From JAJRPT01 sp964465945 (GTDB lineage: Bacteria > Bacteroidota > Ignavibacteria > Kapaibacteriales > UBA2268), in contig CAYXMM010000012.1 of the NCBI GenBank assembly GCA_964465945.1, positions 19,661 through 83,660 of the forward strand: DNA of 64,000 nt. The letters run 5' to 3'. Both the position numbers and the translations under genes were made by a program. Numbering within the stretch: position 1 is the first letter of the stretch; every line of letters begins with the position of its first letter. Below are positions 7,527-16,805 of the stretch, one piece after another. A model generated the notes under the pieces. It saw only the letters and a list, made by a program, of their open reading frames with translations. It did not search any database and was not told the DNA's origin.

Positions 7527-8711
7527 ATGAATAAAATTGCAATAAAATTAAAGCCAGCAGCAGAAAGAAAAGTAAAAATGGGACATCCTTGGGTCTTTGA
7601 AGAAAGTATCACTAAGCAATCAAAAGAAGCAAAAACAGGTGATTTATGTATCATTTTTGACAGTGCCAAGAATCAATTTTTAGCGATGGGGTTGTTTGAT
7701 GAGGATTCACCAATTAAAATTAAATTATTTCAATTTCATAAACAAGTTAAATTTGATGATAATTTTATATTAAATAATTTGAATAAAGCATATTATAAAA
7801 GAGAGAAATATTTTGATGATAGTTTTAACGCTTATCGTTTAATTTATGGTGAAAGTGATAATTTTCCATCTTTGGTAATTGATGTATATAATAAAAGTGC
7901 GGTTATTAAAATCTATAGTTTAATTTGGGCTAATTACTTAAAATTAATTTCTGAGTATATTTTTAATCTACTTGATTTAGATTGTGTTATATTGCGGCTT
8001 TCTCGAAACATTGAAATAAAAGCAAAACAGATTGATTTATTTAATGGCAAAATATTAAAAGGTGAGTTAAAAAATAATAATATTGTATTTAAAGAAAATG
8101 GGTTGCTATTCAATGCTAATATTGTTAGTGGGCACAAAACAGGATATTTCTTAGACCAACGAGCTAATCGCAGAAGAGTTGGTGAGATTGCAAAAGGAAA
8201 AAGCGTTTTAGATGTTTTTTCATATAATGGTGGGTTTACAATAAACGCTTTGTGTAAAGATGCAAAGTCAGTAACAAGTATTGATATAAATGAGCATGCT
8301 TTAAAAAGTATTGAAGATAATTTAAAATTAAATAAATATAATGGAAAATTTAATTTTATTTGTGGTGATGCTTTTGTGAAAATGGAAGAACTGATTAAAA
8401 ATAAAACTTCCTTTGATATTGTAGTTATTGACCCACCCGCATTTGCAAAAAGCGAAAGAGAAATAGAAACAGCAAAGAAACAATATTCGCGATTGGCGAG
8501 TTTAGGATCTAAATTAGTAAATAAAGATGGATACTTAATTTTGGCATCATGCTCTTCAAGAATTAATTCTGATGAATTTTTTGATATTAATAAAATCGCT
8601 TTAAAAAATATTAAATATGAATTAATCATCACGAGTTTTCATGATTTTGACCACCCTGCTGAATTAGAGGAAATGAAATATTTAAAATGTGGATTTTATA
8701 AATTTTTTTAA
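7527..8711 (+). CDS. rlmI: PUA-domain class I rRNA methyltransferase (RlmI family)
   Basis: The 394-residue protein has the RlmI layout: an N-terminal PUA domain (residues about 1-75, with KMGHPWVFEESI), a central linker domain, and a Rossmann methyltransferase from about residue 210 with VLDVFSYNGGFT (SAM motif I) and VIDPPAFAKSE (motif IV, the NPPF-like loop). RlmI methylates C5 of cytosine 1962 in 23S rRNA; the exact position in this organism is inferred from family only. It is divergent from rlmN, another 23S rRNA methylase. A long antisense frame over it (7934-8632) is a shadow. Confidence 0.9.
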   Translation: MNKIAIKLKPAAERKVKMGHPWVFEESITKQSKEAKTGDLCIIFDSAKNQFLAMGLFDEDSPIKIKLFQFHKQVKFDDNFILNNLNKAYYKREKYFDDSFNAYRLIYGESDNFPSLVIDVYNKSAVIKIYSLIWANYLKLISEYIFNLLDLDCVILRLSRNIEIKAKQIDLFNGKILKGELKNNNIVFKENGLLFNANIVSGHKTGYFLDQRANRRRVGEIAKGKSVLDVFSYNGGFTINALCKDAKSVTSIDINEHALKSIEDNLKLNKYNGKFNFICGDAFVKMEELIKNKTSFDIVVIDPPAFAKSEREIETAKKQYSRLASLGSKLVNKDGYLILASCSSRINSDEFFDINKIALKNIKYELIITSFHDFDHPAELEEMKYLKCGFYKFF

Positions 8712-8723
8712 TAATATTTTTAA

Positions 8724-9899
8724 CTATTTTACTTTAATAGCATTAATTGGATCTAACTTAATTGAAATATAAGCAGGAATTAAGGTAGCAAAAAGAGTCA
8801 ACGAAATTGAAACCAAAAGAATTAATATTATATTTAATGGAATTATTTTAACGGGCAAGGTGCTTAAAAAATAAATATCACTCGGTAATTTAATTATTCC
8901 AAAATATTGTTGAACTAATAGCAGTATAATAGCACTTCCAGAGCCAATTATTGTACCTTTTAATCCCAATTTAATTCCATAACTTGTAAAGAATAATAAA
9001 ATGTCATTTTTATTCATTCCCATTGCTCTTAGAATACCGATGCTTTTAAATTTCTTTACGATTAAAATTAAAAGTGTGCTAATAATTACAAAACTTGAAA
9101 CGAGGGTAATAAGTCCTAACACAATGGGTATAGGTTGCTTTTGGACTTCTATCCAAACGAACTTTTCCTGATGAATATCTTCTGTTGATTTAACTAAGAA
9201 AGGAAATCCTAAAAGATATTCAAATTTATTTTGATATGCTTTGGAATATTCTTTTTTTGTGTCTATCGCTATTGAAGTTATTATATCTGAATCGTTGTAA
9301 AATATTTTTTTTGCTGAACTTAGAGGTATAAAAGCAATATTTTTATCATAATCCGAAAAACCAGTATTAAATGTATTTGTTACAACAAATTTATGAATAG
9401 AATAATTAAAATAATTATTTTCATCTGGGAAATTCAATAAAGCAAGTTCGTTATTTTTATTTAATAATTCTTTTTTCAAATAATCTGAAATAATTATTGA
9501 ATTATTACTTTGAAAATTAATATTAAATTTATTTTTAACATAATTATTTGTTACGGCTTTAATATATATTGGCTTTAAGCCATTGCTTGATTTTAATATA
9601 GTATATCTTTCAATTATAGGATAAATTATTGCAGTTTCATCGTTATTATTAATTATTTTGATAATCTTATCATTTAATTGAAAATTTGAATTATTATATG
9701 TTGAAATATGGTATCTTGAGTCGAACTTATAAGCTAAACTGTGGATAGTTTCATCGAAACCTTCTAATAATGAAAGCGATATTGTTAGAGCAAAAGTTCC
9801 AAGAATTAATGAGAACAATGAGAATCTTGAAGCAAATTTAATTATACCTTTATCAATATTGCTTTGAAATAATTTATTCAAAAACATTAAATTTTTCAT
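8724..9899 (-). CDS. FtsX/LolE-type ABC transporter permease
   Basis: A 391-residue membrane protein with one N-terminal helix (residues about 25-45), a large extracytoplasmic region of some 220 residues, and three C-terminal helices (about 262-285, 310-335 and 360-385): the 1+3 topology of MacB/LolC/LolE permeases. The GILRAMGMNKNDILLFF segment is the conserved cytoplasmic coupling region of the family. Its start overlaps the histidine kinase stop by one base (TAATG), so it is translationally linked to the kinase and through it to an ABC ATPase. Substrate is unknown; lipoprotein release or peptide/stress signalling are family possibilities. Confidence 0.85.
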   Translation of the reverse strand: MKNLMFLNKLFQSNIDKGIIKFASRFSLFSLILGTFALTISLSLLEGFDETIHSLAYKFDSRYHISTYNNSNFQLNDKIIKIINNNDETAIIYPIIERYTILKSSNGLKPIYIKAVTNNYVKNKFNINFQSNNSIIISDYLKKELLNKNNELALLNFPDENNYFNYSIHKFVVTNTFNTGFSDYDKNIAFIPLSSAKKIFYNDSDIITSIAIDTKKEYSKAYQNKFEYLLGFPFLVKSTEDIHQEKFVWIEVQKQPIPIVLGLITLVSSFVIISTLLILIVKKFKSIGILRAMGMNKNDILLFFTSYGIKLGLKGTIIGSGSAIILLLVQQYFGIIKLPSDIYFLSTLPVKIIPLNIILILLVSISLTLFATLIPAYISIKLDPINAIKVK

Positions 9900-11989
9900 T
9901 ATTCTATATATTTGTTAAAAGATAGACTAAAAGTTGTGCCTTTACCTTGCTCTGATTTGACTTCGATTTCACCTTTATTTATGTCAACAAATTCTTTACA
10001 TAAGATTAATCCAAGTCCTGTACCTTTTTCTTTTTGCGTTCCAAGAGTAGAGTAATTAGAAGCAATACTGAAGATTTGTGATAGTTTGTCCTCAGGAATG
10101 CCTACACCATTATCTTCAATATTAATTTTAATTTTATTCCCGATTGTTTCGGAATTAATAATAATTTTTCCATTCTCAGGAGTAAATTTAATTGCATTTG
10201 ACACTAAGTTTCTAATTATAGTATCAAACATTTTTCTATCTGCAAAAATATAACATCTTACTATATCATTTATTTGTAATTTGATATTTTTGTTACGTAA
10301 ATTAGACTGAAATAATTCGTTTATTTTTAAAATACTTTCTTCTAATTGAATTGAACCCGGATTGTATGGAATTTGTCCAGTAGATGCTCTTGCCCATTCG
10401 AGTAAGTTTTCTAAAAGTTCTTTTAAACTAATACTTGCACTATTAATTTCACCAATTTTATTAATTAATTTTTCTTTATCAAATTTATCATAATATTGAA
10501 TTAAAAGCTCGCTAGTCATCATTATTCCAGCGATTGGGTTTTTTAAATCATGTGCTATAATTGACAAAAACTTATCTTTAGTAGCGTTCAAATCTCTTAA
10601 TTCATACTCTTGTTTTGAAAGGAAATGATTAATTTCTTCAATGTCAGAATTTCGCTTAATTAACTCTTTATTTAATAATTCAAGTTCTTCCCTTTGATTT
10701 TCAATTTCTTCATTTTTATATTTTAATAATTCATTTTGTTTTCTTTGTTTTCTTGATCTTCTAAATAAATAAATTGCAATAATCAAAATTACAAATCCAA
10801 TAAAAGATGAAATTGTGAATACAATTATCCCTTTTTGTTTTTCAAGTTCGGCTTTATTAATTGTTAATTCTAATTCCCTTTCTTTTTTATCTGCTTCATA
10901 TTTTACTAAAGCGTCGCTTATAGCGTGTTCACTGGAAGCATGCATGATTTTATCTTTTATTTCAACATATTTTTTTTGATACAAGAATGCAGATTTAAAA
11001 TCATTCATACTTTCATATAATTTTAATAAAGTATAATAATAATCAAGTTTAAAATTATCGTTTGCCAATGAATTTACAAATTCCTCCATATTTTTTAAAT
11101 AATTGTGAGCATTTGAGTATAATTTTAATTGTAAATATATTTTTGCAACTTTTAGTTCTATATTATTTTCAATCACTTTGTTTTTTAATTGCTTAGCAAT
11201 TGGAATAGCATCAATAGCAGTTTCAAGAGCATTATCATAATCATTTTTATAAGAATATAAATTAATAAGCTCTATGTAATTATTAGCAATTAATTCTTTA
11301 TTATTTATTTTTAATAATAAATCTTGATTTTTTAATAAATATTTTTCTGCTTTATTAATATTTTTTAAAGCGAGATAAGTTTTAGATAGAAATAAATTTG
11401 CCTCAAAAACTAAAGTAGTTTTATTCTTTGCAATTTCTGAATTTAAAATTTCTAATAAATAATTTTCTGAATCAGCATAGTTCCCTGATGCAATGCTAAC
11501 CTTAGCGAGCATTAATTGAAAATAAGTTTTTAATTCAGAATCTGCTTGTTCTTCACTGAATTTAAGTCCTAATAAATCATACTCTATTGCTTGATTATAA
11601 TCCCCCATTAAATAATATAACTCACCAAATAACAAATAGTATTTAGCAAGATTTTTAACAATTGTTGAGCGTTCAGCAAATTGAAATGCTTTAAAGTTAT
11701 ATTCTATTGCTAAATCGTATTCTCCTTTTTCCTTATATAAATTTGCTAATAAATAATAGAAATCAAATTTTAAATCATTATTTATTTTACTATTAATTTT
11801 AAGTTTATTTTCAATTTCTAATAATAATAATTCATTTTCAACTAAACTATCGGATAAAAGTGTATGATAATTATTGTTAATAATTTTTAATTGATTAGCT
11901 AAATTACTTTCTTTTTTTAGTTCATTTTTAATCGAATCTACTTGACCAGAAAATAGAAATATATTTAATATTATTATAAATAATATCAA
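9899..11989 (-). CDS. TPR-containing membrane sensor histidine kinase
   Basis: A 696-residue kinase. A short N-terminal hydrophobic segment (signal peptide or anchor) is followed by about 340 residues of TPR-like helical repeats (for example GEYDLAIEYNFKAFQFAE and GDYNQAIEYDLLGLKFSE), a transmembrane helix near 388-410 (GIIVFTISSFIGF), a coiled coil, and a HisKA domain with the phosphoacceptor H480 in IIAHDLKNP. The HATPase domain has N594 (N box), DNGVG near 626 and GTGLGL near 656. No HAMP or receiver domain is visible and no response regulator lies next to it. It overlaps both operon neighbours, the ABC ATPase (4 bases) and the permease (1 base). Confidence 0.92.
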   Translation of the reverse strand: MILFIIILNIFLFSGQVDSIKNELKKESNLANQLKIINNNYHTLLSDSLVENELLLLEIENKLKINSKINNDLKFDFYYLLANLYKEKGEYDLAIEYNFKAFQFAERSTIVKNLAKYYLLFGELYYLMGDYNQAIEYDLLGLKFSEEQADSELKTYFQLMLAKVSIASGNYADSENYLLEILNSEIAKNKTTLVFEANLFLSKTYLALKNINKAEKYLLKNQDLLLKINNKELIANNYIELINLYSYKNDYDNALETAIDAIPIAKQLKNKVIENNIELKVAKIYLQLKLYSNAHNYLKNMEEFVNSLANDNFKLDYYYTLLKLYESMNDFKSAFLYQKKYVEIKDKIMHASSEHAISDALVKYEADKKERELELTINKAELEKQKGIIVFTISSFIGFVILIIAIYLFRRSRKQRKQNELLKYKNEEIENQREELELLNKELIKRNSDIEEINHFLSKQEYELRDLNATKDKFLSIIAHDLKNPIAGIMMTSELLIQYYDKFDKEKLINKIGEINSASISLKELLENLLEWARASTGQIPYNPGSIQLEESILKINELFQSNLRNKNIKLQINDIVRCYIFADRKMFDTIIRNLVSNAIKFTPENGKIIINSETIGNKIKINIEDNGVGIPEDKLSQIFSIASNYSTLGTQKEKGTGLGLILCKEFVDINKGEIEVKSEQGKGTTFSLSFNKYIE

Positions 11990-13017
11990 TTAATTCTCCT
12001 TTCTTCTATATCAAACAAAAAATAATTATTAAATTCTAAATAAAATGTATTATCATAAGTAGCATTTAACTCAAAGTTACTCTTCACTTTTATACTATCA
12101 GTATTATATTTAAAATAATAAACCCATTCATTTCCATGATATTCAAACTTATCAAATTTAACTTCAATCGAATTAAGTGTTTTCTCTAATTTAACTATTA
12201 TATTTTCAGGTCTTATACAAATATATTCAGTTTGGGGGTAATTCTTTCTAATTTTAACTAACATTTCCTTAGTCTCAGAAGAGTTAATTTTAATTTTATT
12301 AATTTTAGGTGTACCAATAAATTCTGCGGCAAATAAATTACTTGGATTATTGTAAATGTTTTTTGGTGAGTCAAATTGCATAATTTGACCTTTATTTATT
12401 ATCGCAATTTTATCTGCCATAGTCATTGCTTCAACTTGGTCGTGAGTAACGTAAACAGAACTTTTTCCAGATTTTCTATGAATATTGACAATTTCTTCAC
12501 GCATCGTTTGTCTAAGTTTTGCGTCTAAATTTGAAAGCGGTTCATCAAATAAAAATAAATCGGGTGCTTTTATAATTGCTCTCCCTAATGCAACACGTTG
12601 TCTCTGACCTCCGGATAATTCTTTTGGCTTTCTATGCAAATATTCGTCAATTTCTAATAATTTAGCTACTTGTTTTACTTTCGTATTAATTGTTTTCTTA
12701 TCAATTTTTTGTATTTGCAGAGGAAAAGCGATATTTTCAAATACGCTAAGATGAGGATAAAGGGCATAGTTCTGGAATACCATTCCAATTCCTCGTTCAG
12801 ATGGTTTTTTCTTACTAACATCTTCCCCATTAATATAAATATTTCCACCTTGATATTCTTCCAAACCTGCAATAACTCTAAGCAAAGTAGATTTTCCACA
12901 ACCAGAAGGTCCTACTAACGCAAGAAACTCTCCATCGTTGATCGACAATGAGATATTATCAACGGCTTTAACTCCATTTTCATAAGTTTTTGAGATGTTT
13001 TCTAAATTTAAACTCAC
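11986..13017 (-). CDS. ABC transporter ATP-binding protein (MalK/UgpC-like)
   Basis: A 343-residue ATPase with Walker A GPSGCGKST, Q-loop NYALYPHLSV, signature LSGGQRQR, Walker B LFLFDEP and the H-loop in VYVTHD. After the nucleotide-binding domain (to about residue 235) comes a TOBE-like region (EYICIRPENI, then short strands) as in the MalK/UgpC/PotA group that serves sugar, glycerol-phosphate or polyamine importers. No solute-binding protein or importer permease is nearby; instead the next genes are a histidine kinase and an FtsX-like permease. The pairing is unusual because such permeases normally use LolD/MacB-type ATPases without TOBE. Confidence 0.93.
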   Translation of the reverse strand: MSLNLENISKTYENGVKAVDNISLSINDGEFLALVGPSGCGKSTLLRVIAGLEEYQGGNIYINGEDVSKKKPSERGIGMVFQNYALYPHLSVFENIAFPLQIQKIDKKTINTKVKQVAKLLEIDEYLHRKPKELSGGQRQRVALGRAIIKAPDLFLFDEPLSNLDAKLRQTMREEIVNIHRKSGKSSVYVTHDQVEAMTMADKIAIINKGQIMQFDSPKNIYNNPSNLFAAEFIGTPKINKIKINSSETKEMLVKIRKNYPQTEYICIRPENIIVKLEKTLNSIEVKFDKFEYHGNEWVYYFKYNTDSIKVKSNFELNATYDNTFYLEFNNYFLFDIEERRIN

Positions 13018-13092
13018 AAAGATTTTAATTTATAAGAAAATATTGGTAATTTTATTTTTTAAAATTCAAAATTACTTAATATTTATCTCAGA

Positions 13093-14136
13093 ATGAAATA
13101 TTTAGCAATTCTTATAATGACATTTTTTGTGATTTCTTGCGAAGAGGAAGTAGCAAAAAATGACCCAATTGAGACAAAAATAACAAAATTGTCCTCTAAT
13201 GAGTATTTTTTAGGTGATACTATTTCTATAGAGGGCGAAGATTTTGGGACTCTTAGTTCTGATGTAATGTTGTTTTTTGTTGGAAATTCAGACACAATTT
13301 TTATTACACCTTATTATAAAAATATTACCGAATGGTCGCCAACTAAAATTAAATTTATCAATGATTTAGATTTCGAAGCTAATTTTGTTTATGTTGGGTT
13401 TAATGGAAAACCTTATGATTCAATTCCAATTAAAAATTATCTTTACCCAAAAGTTGAAGTTGTAGAAATTGCTTCAGGAACTTATTTGCAAGGTAATGCT
13501 GATGGTTTTTCAGACGAACGAATAACAAGAAATGTTACAATATCAAAGACTCTCTTAGTTGCAAGATATGAATTAAGCCAAAGATTATGGGCTTTTGTAT
13601 ATAATTACAATAATTCACCTCGCGTTAATGATAATTTGCCTATTTCAAATGTTACTTGGAATGAAGCAATACTTTATTGTAATGAACTTTCAAAAATGTA
13701 TGGCTTGGATACTTGCTATATCAAGGAAGATAATCAATATAATTTCAATTTAGTAGCAAAAGGTTGGCGATTACCAACGGAAGCTGAATGGGAGTACTTA
13801 GCAAATATTTCAAATGTTGAAGCAACGCAACTATCTCAATTTGCTTGGTATAATGATAATTCTGGTTATAACGCAAAAATCCTCGGAACGAAAAGGATTG
13901 ACCAAGCAGGGTTATATGATTTATTTGGGAATGTTTGGGAGTGGTGCTATGATGACTATACTTCCGAGTATGCATCTGACGATACAATTGACCCTATAAA
14001 TATTAAATCTAATTCGAGAAAAGTAAGAAGAGGTGGCAGTTATCAAAGCGGTGAATTATATTGTCGTAAATCAAATAGAACAACTGCTAATAATTCTATA
14101 GTTTCTACGGGTATTAGATTGGTGAGAAATAAATAA
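13093..14136 (+). CDS. Lipoprotein with IPT/TIG and formylglycine-generating-enzyme-like domains
   Basis: SPII signal peptide with lipobox FFVISC (C16), then an IPT/TIG-like beta domain (residues about 30-125, LGDTISIEGEDFG) and an FGE-sulfatase/SUMF1 domain from about 133 to the end. Its typical motifs are GWRLPTEAEWEYLA, GLYDLFGNVWEWCYDDY, RRGGSY and GIRLVR. In true FGE two cysteines bind copper; here the first appears replaced (RRGGSYQSGE) and only the later LYCRKSNR cysteine remains, so sulfatase-activating oxidase activity is doubtful. It is likely a surface or periplasmic binding protein. The next gene starts on its last base. Confidence 0.85.
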   Translation: MKYLAILIMTFFVISCEEEVAKNDPIETKITKLSSNEYFLGDTISIEGEDFGTLSSDVMLFFVGNSDTIFITPYYKNITEWSPTKIKFINDLDFEANFVYVGFNGKPYDSIPIKNYLYPKVEVVEIASGTYLQGNADGFSDERITRNVTISKTLLVARYELSQRLWAFVYNYNNSPRVNDNLPISNVTWNEAILYCNELSKMYGLDTCYIKEDNQYNFNLVAKGWRLPTEAEWEYLANISNVEATQLSQFAWYNDNSGYNAKILGTKRIDQAGLYDLFGNVWEWCYDDYTSEYASDDTIDPINIKSNSRKVRRGGSYQSGELYCRKSNRTTANNSIVSTGIRLVRNK

Positions 14137-15353
14137 TGAAATTTATTTTATTCGCAATATTCTCCTTAATTCTATGTTCTTGTTCTAATGACAAGCCATC
14201 ATACAACTCCGTGAATGGCGGATACACACGCTCAAATAATTATGAGAGTTTTGATAAAGTTTTTTCAAATTATATAAACTTTAAAGAATTTAAATTTGAT
14301 AATATAATAGATAGTTCCGGGTTCTTATTCCCTCCTTTTATGTTAAATTCTTATGAATTTCTATATATTTCAAAAGCGAATATAGTTCATATAGTTAGCG
14401 AAGATAGAGTGATGAGTTCAATAAATCTTAGAGATGACATTATTGTTTCTAACCCTTGTAAAGACAATAACGATAATATATATTTTCAAGTTCAAAATGG
14501 AACTATTTTCTCATACAATATTAAGGACAGAAGAAGTCCAAAATTAAATTGGAAAACCGAAAAGGACACAACTAATAGTGGCTTATATTCTGACTTAGTA
14601 ATATTTAATAATAAAATATATTCATCTTCAACAAGTAATGGTCTAAAAGTTTATAATAATAAAGGTCAATTAGAAAATTACATTTCATTTAATAATGGTT
14701 TAAGAGATTTTTCTATCTCTGAAAATGGCATAATTTATTTTGCTTCAACTCAAGATGATTTTAATATTGAAGATACTTTATTTGCTATAAAAGATGGCTC
14801 AATTAAATATAGTAAATCATTATTAGGTCGTTTGTATTCTGCTTCAATTTGTGTAAATACCAACATAATTATACCAATTTTATTCCAAATCAATGGTGAG
14901 AATTTCGTCCGTATTGTTCGTTTGGATAGTAAAGGAAAAGAAGTAAGTAGAATTGAAACTAATAAAATATGTAAATTTATTTCCGCAGATAGCAAGGGTA
15001 ATATTTATACTGTTTCAGATAATCCTGGTATAGGTGCAGATGTCTCATATTTGAATAAGTATTCAAAAGAGGGTAAGAAATTATGGGAACTAGTTGTAGA
15101 TTTAAGTATTAATTCACCTCTGTTAGTTTGCGAAGATGCGTTAGTTTTTTGCGGAGAGCGTGATAGTGCAACGGGTCTATTTTATATAGATAAAAATAAT
15201 GGAAAATTGCTTTCGTCAATTTCATTATCATCAATTCCAGCACATAATTTAGTCCCTGTGTTTAAGTCCTCCGGCGGAATAATCTTTGGTGCTTCAAAGA
15301 AAGCAGGCATCATAGTTGTAGAGCGTTCAGTGATTGATAAAATATTAAATTAA
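14136..15353 (+). CDS. Lipoprotein with PQQ-like beta-propeller repeats
   Basis: A 405-residue lipoprotein (lipobox around LILCSC, C16 most likely). The mature part is built of repeated four-stranded blades; recognisable blade ends include DNIYFQVQNGTIFSYN, KGNIYTVSDN and a GLFYIDKNNGKLLSSISL segment, as in PQQ-binding-like propellers. No catalytic residues are seen; such proteins usually bind or scaffold. It overlaps the FGE-like lipoprotein gene by one base, so both are made together and may form one envelope complex. It converges on the phosphatase gene with a 4-base overlap. Confidence 0.75.
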   Translation: MKFILFAIFSLILCSCSNDKPSYNSVNGGYTRSNNYESFDKVFSNYINFKEFKFDNIIDSSGFLFPPFMLNSYEFLYISKANIVHIVSEDRVMSSINLRDDIIVSNPCKDNNDNIYFQVQNGTIFSYNIKDRRSPKLNWKTEKDTTNSGLYSDLVIFNNKIYSSSTSNGLKVYNNKGQLENYISFNNGLRDFSISENGIIYFASTQDDFNIEDTLFAIKDGSIKYSKSLLGRLYSASICVNTNIIIPILFQINGENFVRIVRLDSKGKEVSRIETNKICKFISADSKGNIYTVSDNPGIGADVSYLNKYSKEGKKLWELVVDLSINSPLLVCEDALVFCGERDSATGLFYIDKNNGKLLSSISLSSIPAHNLVPVFKSSGGIIFGASKKAGIIVVERSVIDKILN

Positions 15354-16645
15354 TTTTCTTCTTTATTTTCTATTTTTGGTTCTTTTTTTCTTTTAATTAT
15401 CACTATTGTGCTATCATCAGTATAACTTGAATTTTTTGAATAATTTGCAATTTTATCAATTATGCAGTATGCGAGTTCTTTTGCCGGTAAATGGTGAAAT
15501 TGCTTAATTAATTCTTTCAATCGCTCTTCACCAAATAATTCGCCATTTTCATCTTGTGCTTCGCTGATTCCATCGGTAAAAAGCACTAAAATATCACCTT
15601 TATCCATACGAGTATTCTCAAGTCCAAATCTTTGACGTTCAACGATTCCAAGCAAGCCACCAGTGGGTTTTAATTCGGTGAATTTATCTTTTTTTGGAGA
15701 ATATTTAATAGGCGAACAATGACCTGCATTTGCGTAAAGAACAAGCCGATTTTCTGCTCTTGTTAGTTCTAACATAAATAAAGTAACAAATCTTTCATAA
15801 GGAAAAGTTTTGAAAATTAGGTTATTTAATAAGGCGAGTATATGTGAAATTCTACTTCCGAGTTCCATTCCCATTCGCAAAGCTCCCGAAACAAAAAGTG
15901 ATTGAATAGCGGCAGGTAAGCCCTTGCTTGCAGCGTCGCTAATTACTATTGAAAGAGTCTCCTCATTTTCGAGTGCTTTTGATGTTCTGATATAATCAAA
16001 ATAATCCCCACCCACATCAGAATCTGGCACACATACTCCAAATATTTCATAATCTAAGAACTCTGTAAAATGCTCTGGAAGGAGGTTTTGTTGAATTACT
16101 TTTGCTTGTTCATAATCTTTATTTATTCTTTTTTTCTCTTTTTCGGCAGTAAGATTCCTAATTGCAACAGTGCAAACTGAACTAATAATTGTGATTGATT
16201 CACGAAATTCTTCGGAAAAGGTGTCGGCATTGAAGCCAAGAGCGTATTCATAGAAAGATCCACTTTTAGTGCGAATTAAATCCCCCACTCCAGTTAAGGA
16301 ATAATGATGAATACCTGAAGCTTTTAATATTTCATTGGTTTCCTCTTGTAGAATAGTTCGTTTTTTACTTAAGCGATTCATTGTGTCAAAGATATGTTCA
16401 TCGCCAAGACTTATTGCGAAATTTTTTGGAATTGGCTTGACATTACCATATTGATAAGAAAGAGAGTAAGTTAAATCAGCGACATTTAATTTCCAAATCC
16501 TGCCACCTTTAATTTTAAACTCATCACTATCAGTTACTTCATTAATTGCAGTTTTAATTAATTCATTTGCATTTTTATATGAACGATTGCTAATTTGCTC
16601 TAAGAGCCGATACAATCTTCTTTGATTTGAAAACCTTTCTTTCAT
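15350..16645 (-). CDS. PP2C-type (SpoIIE/RsbU) serine phosphatase with N-terminal sensor domain
   Basis: A 431-residue protein with an N-terminal GAF-like region (residues about 1-170), a short coiled linker and a SpoIIE/PP2C phosphatase domain from about 185. Motifs are QQNLLPEHF at the linker, DVGGDYFDY (first metal aspartates), ISDAASKGLPAAI, GHCSP, and LVLFTDGISEAQD. Proteins of this type dephosphorylate anti-sigma-factor antagonists in partner-switching cascades; no such antagonist or anti-sigma gene is adjacent. It is cytosolic, with no membrane helices. A promoter with TTG-N17-TAATTTTG lies just upstream. Confidence 0.9.
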   Translation of the reverse strand: MKERFSNQRRLYRLLEQISNRSYKNANELIKTAINEVTDSDEFKIKGGRIWKLNVADLTYSLSYQYGNVKPIPKNFAISLGDEHIFDTMNRLSKKRTILQEETNEILKASGIHHYSLTGVGDLIRTKSGSFYEYALGFNADTFSEEFRESITIISSVCTVAIRNLTAEKEKKRINKDYEQAKVIQQNLLPEHFTEFLDYEIFGVCVPDSDVGGDYFDYIRTSKALENEETLSIVISDAASKGLPAAIQSLFVSGALRMGMELGSRISHILALLNNLIFKTFPYERFVTLFMLELTRAENRLVLYANAGHCSPIKYSPKKDKFTELKPTGGLLGIVERQRFGLENTRMDKGDILVLFTDGISEAQDENGELFGEERLKELIKQFHHLPAKELAYCIIDKIANYSKNSSYTDDSTIVIIKRKKEPKIENKEEN

Positions 16646-16665
16646 TTCCTACCTTTATAATTTTT

Positions 16666-16693
16666 CAAAATTAAGGAAATTTCTTGAAAACAA
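16666..16693 (-). promoter_or_regulatory. Bacteroidota-type promoter of the SpoIIE-like phosphatase
   Basis: Minus strand TTG (16691-16693), 17 bases, then TAATTTTG (16666-16673), matching the TTTG/TAnnTTTG pattern. It is 21 bases upstream of the start codon. Confidence 0.5.
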
Positions 16694-16805
16694 TAAGTTT
16701 ATTAATATTTTTTAATATTATTTTTTATAATAAGACTATTTTTCAGTTTTTATCAATAATATTCAAACTTATACTACTATACAATTTTAACATTTACAAT
16801 TTATT

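Noticed and set aside
7934..8632. 232-codon antisense frame
   Set aside because: It lies wholly over the well-supported RlmI-type gene on the other strand and shows no family motif.
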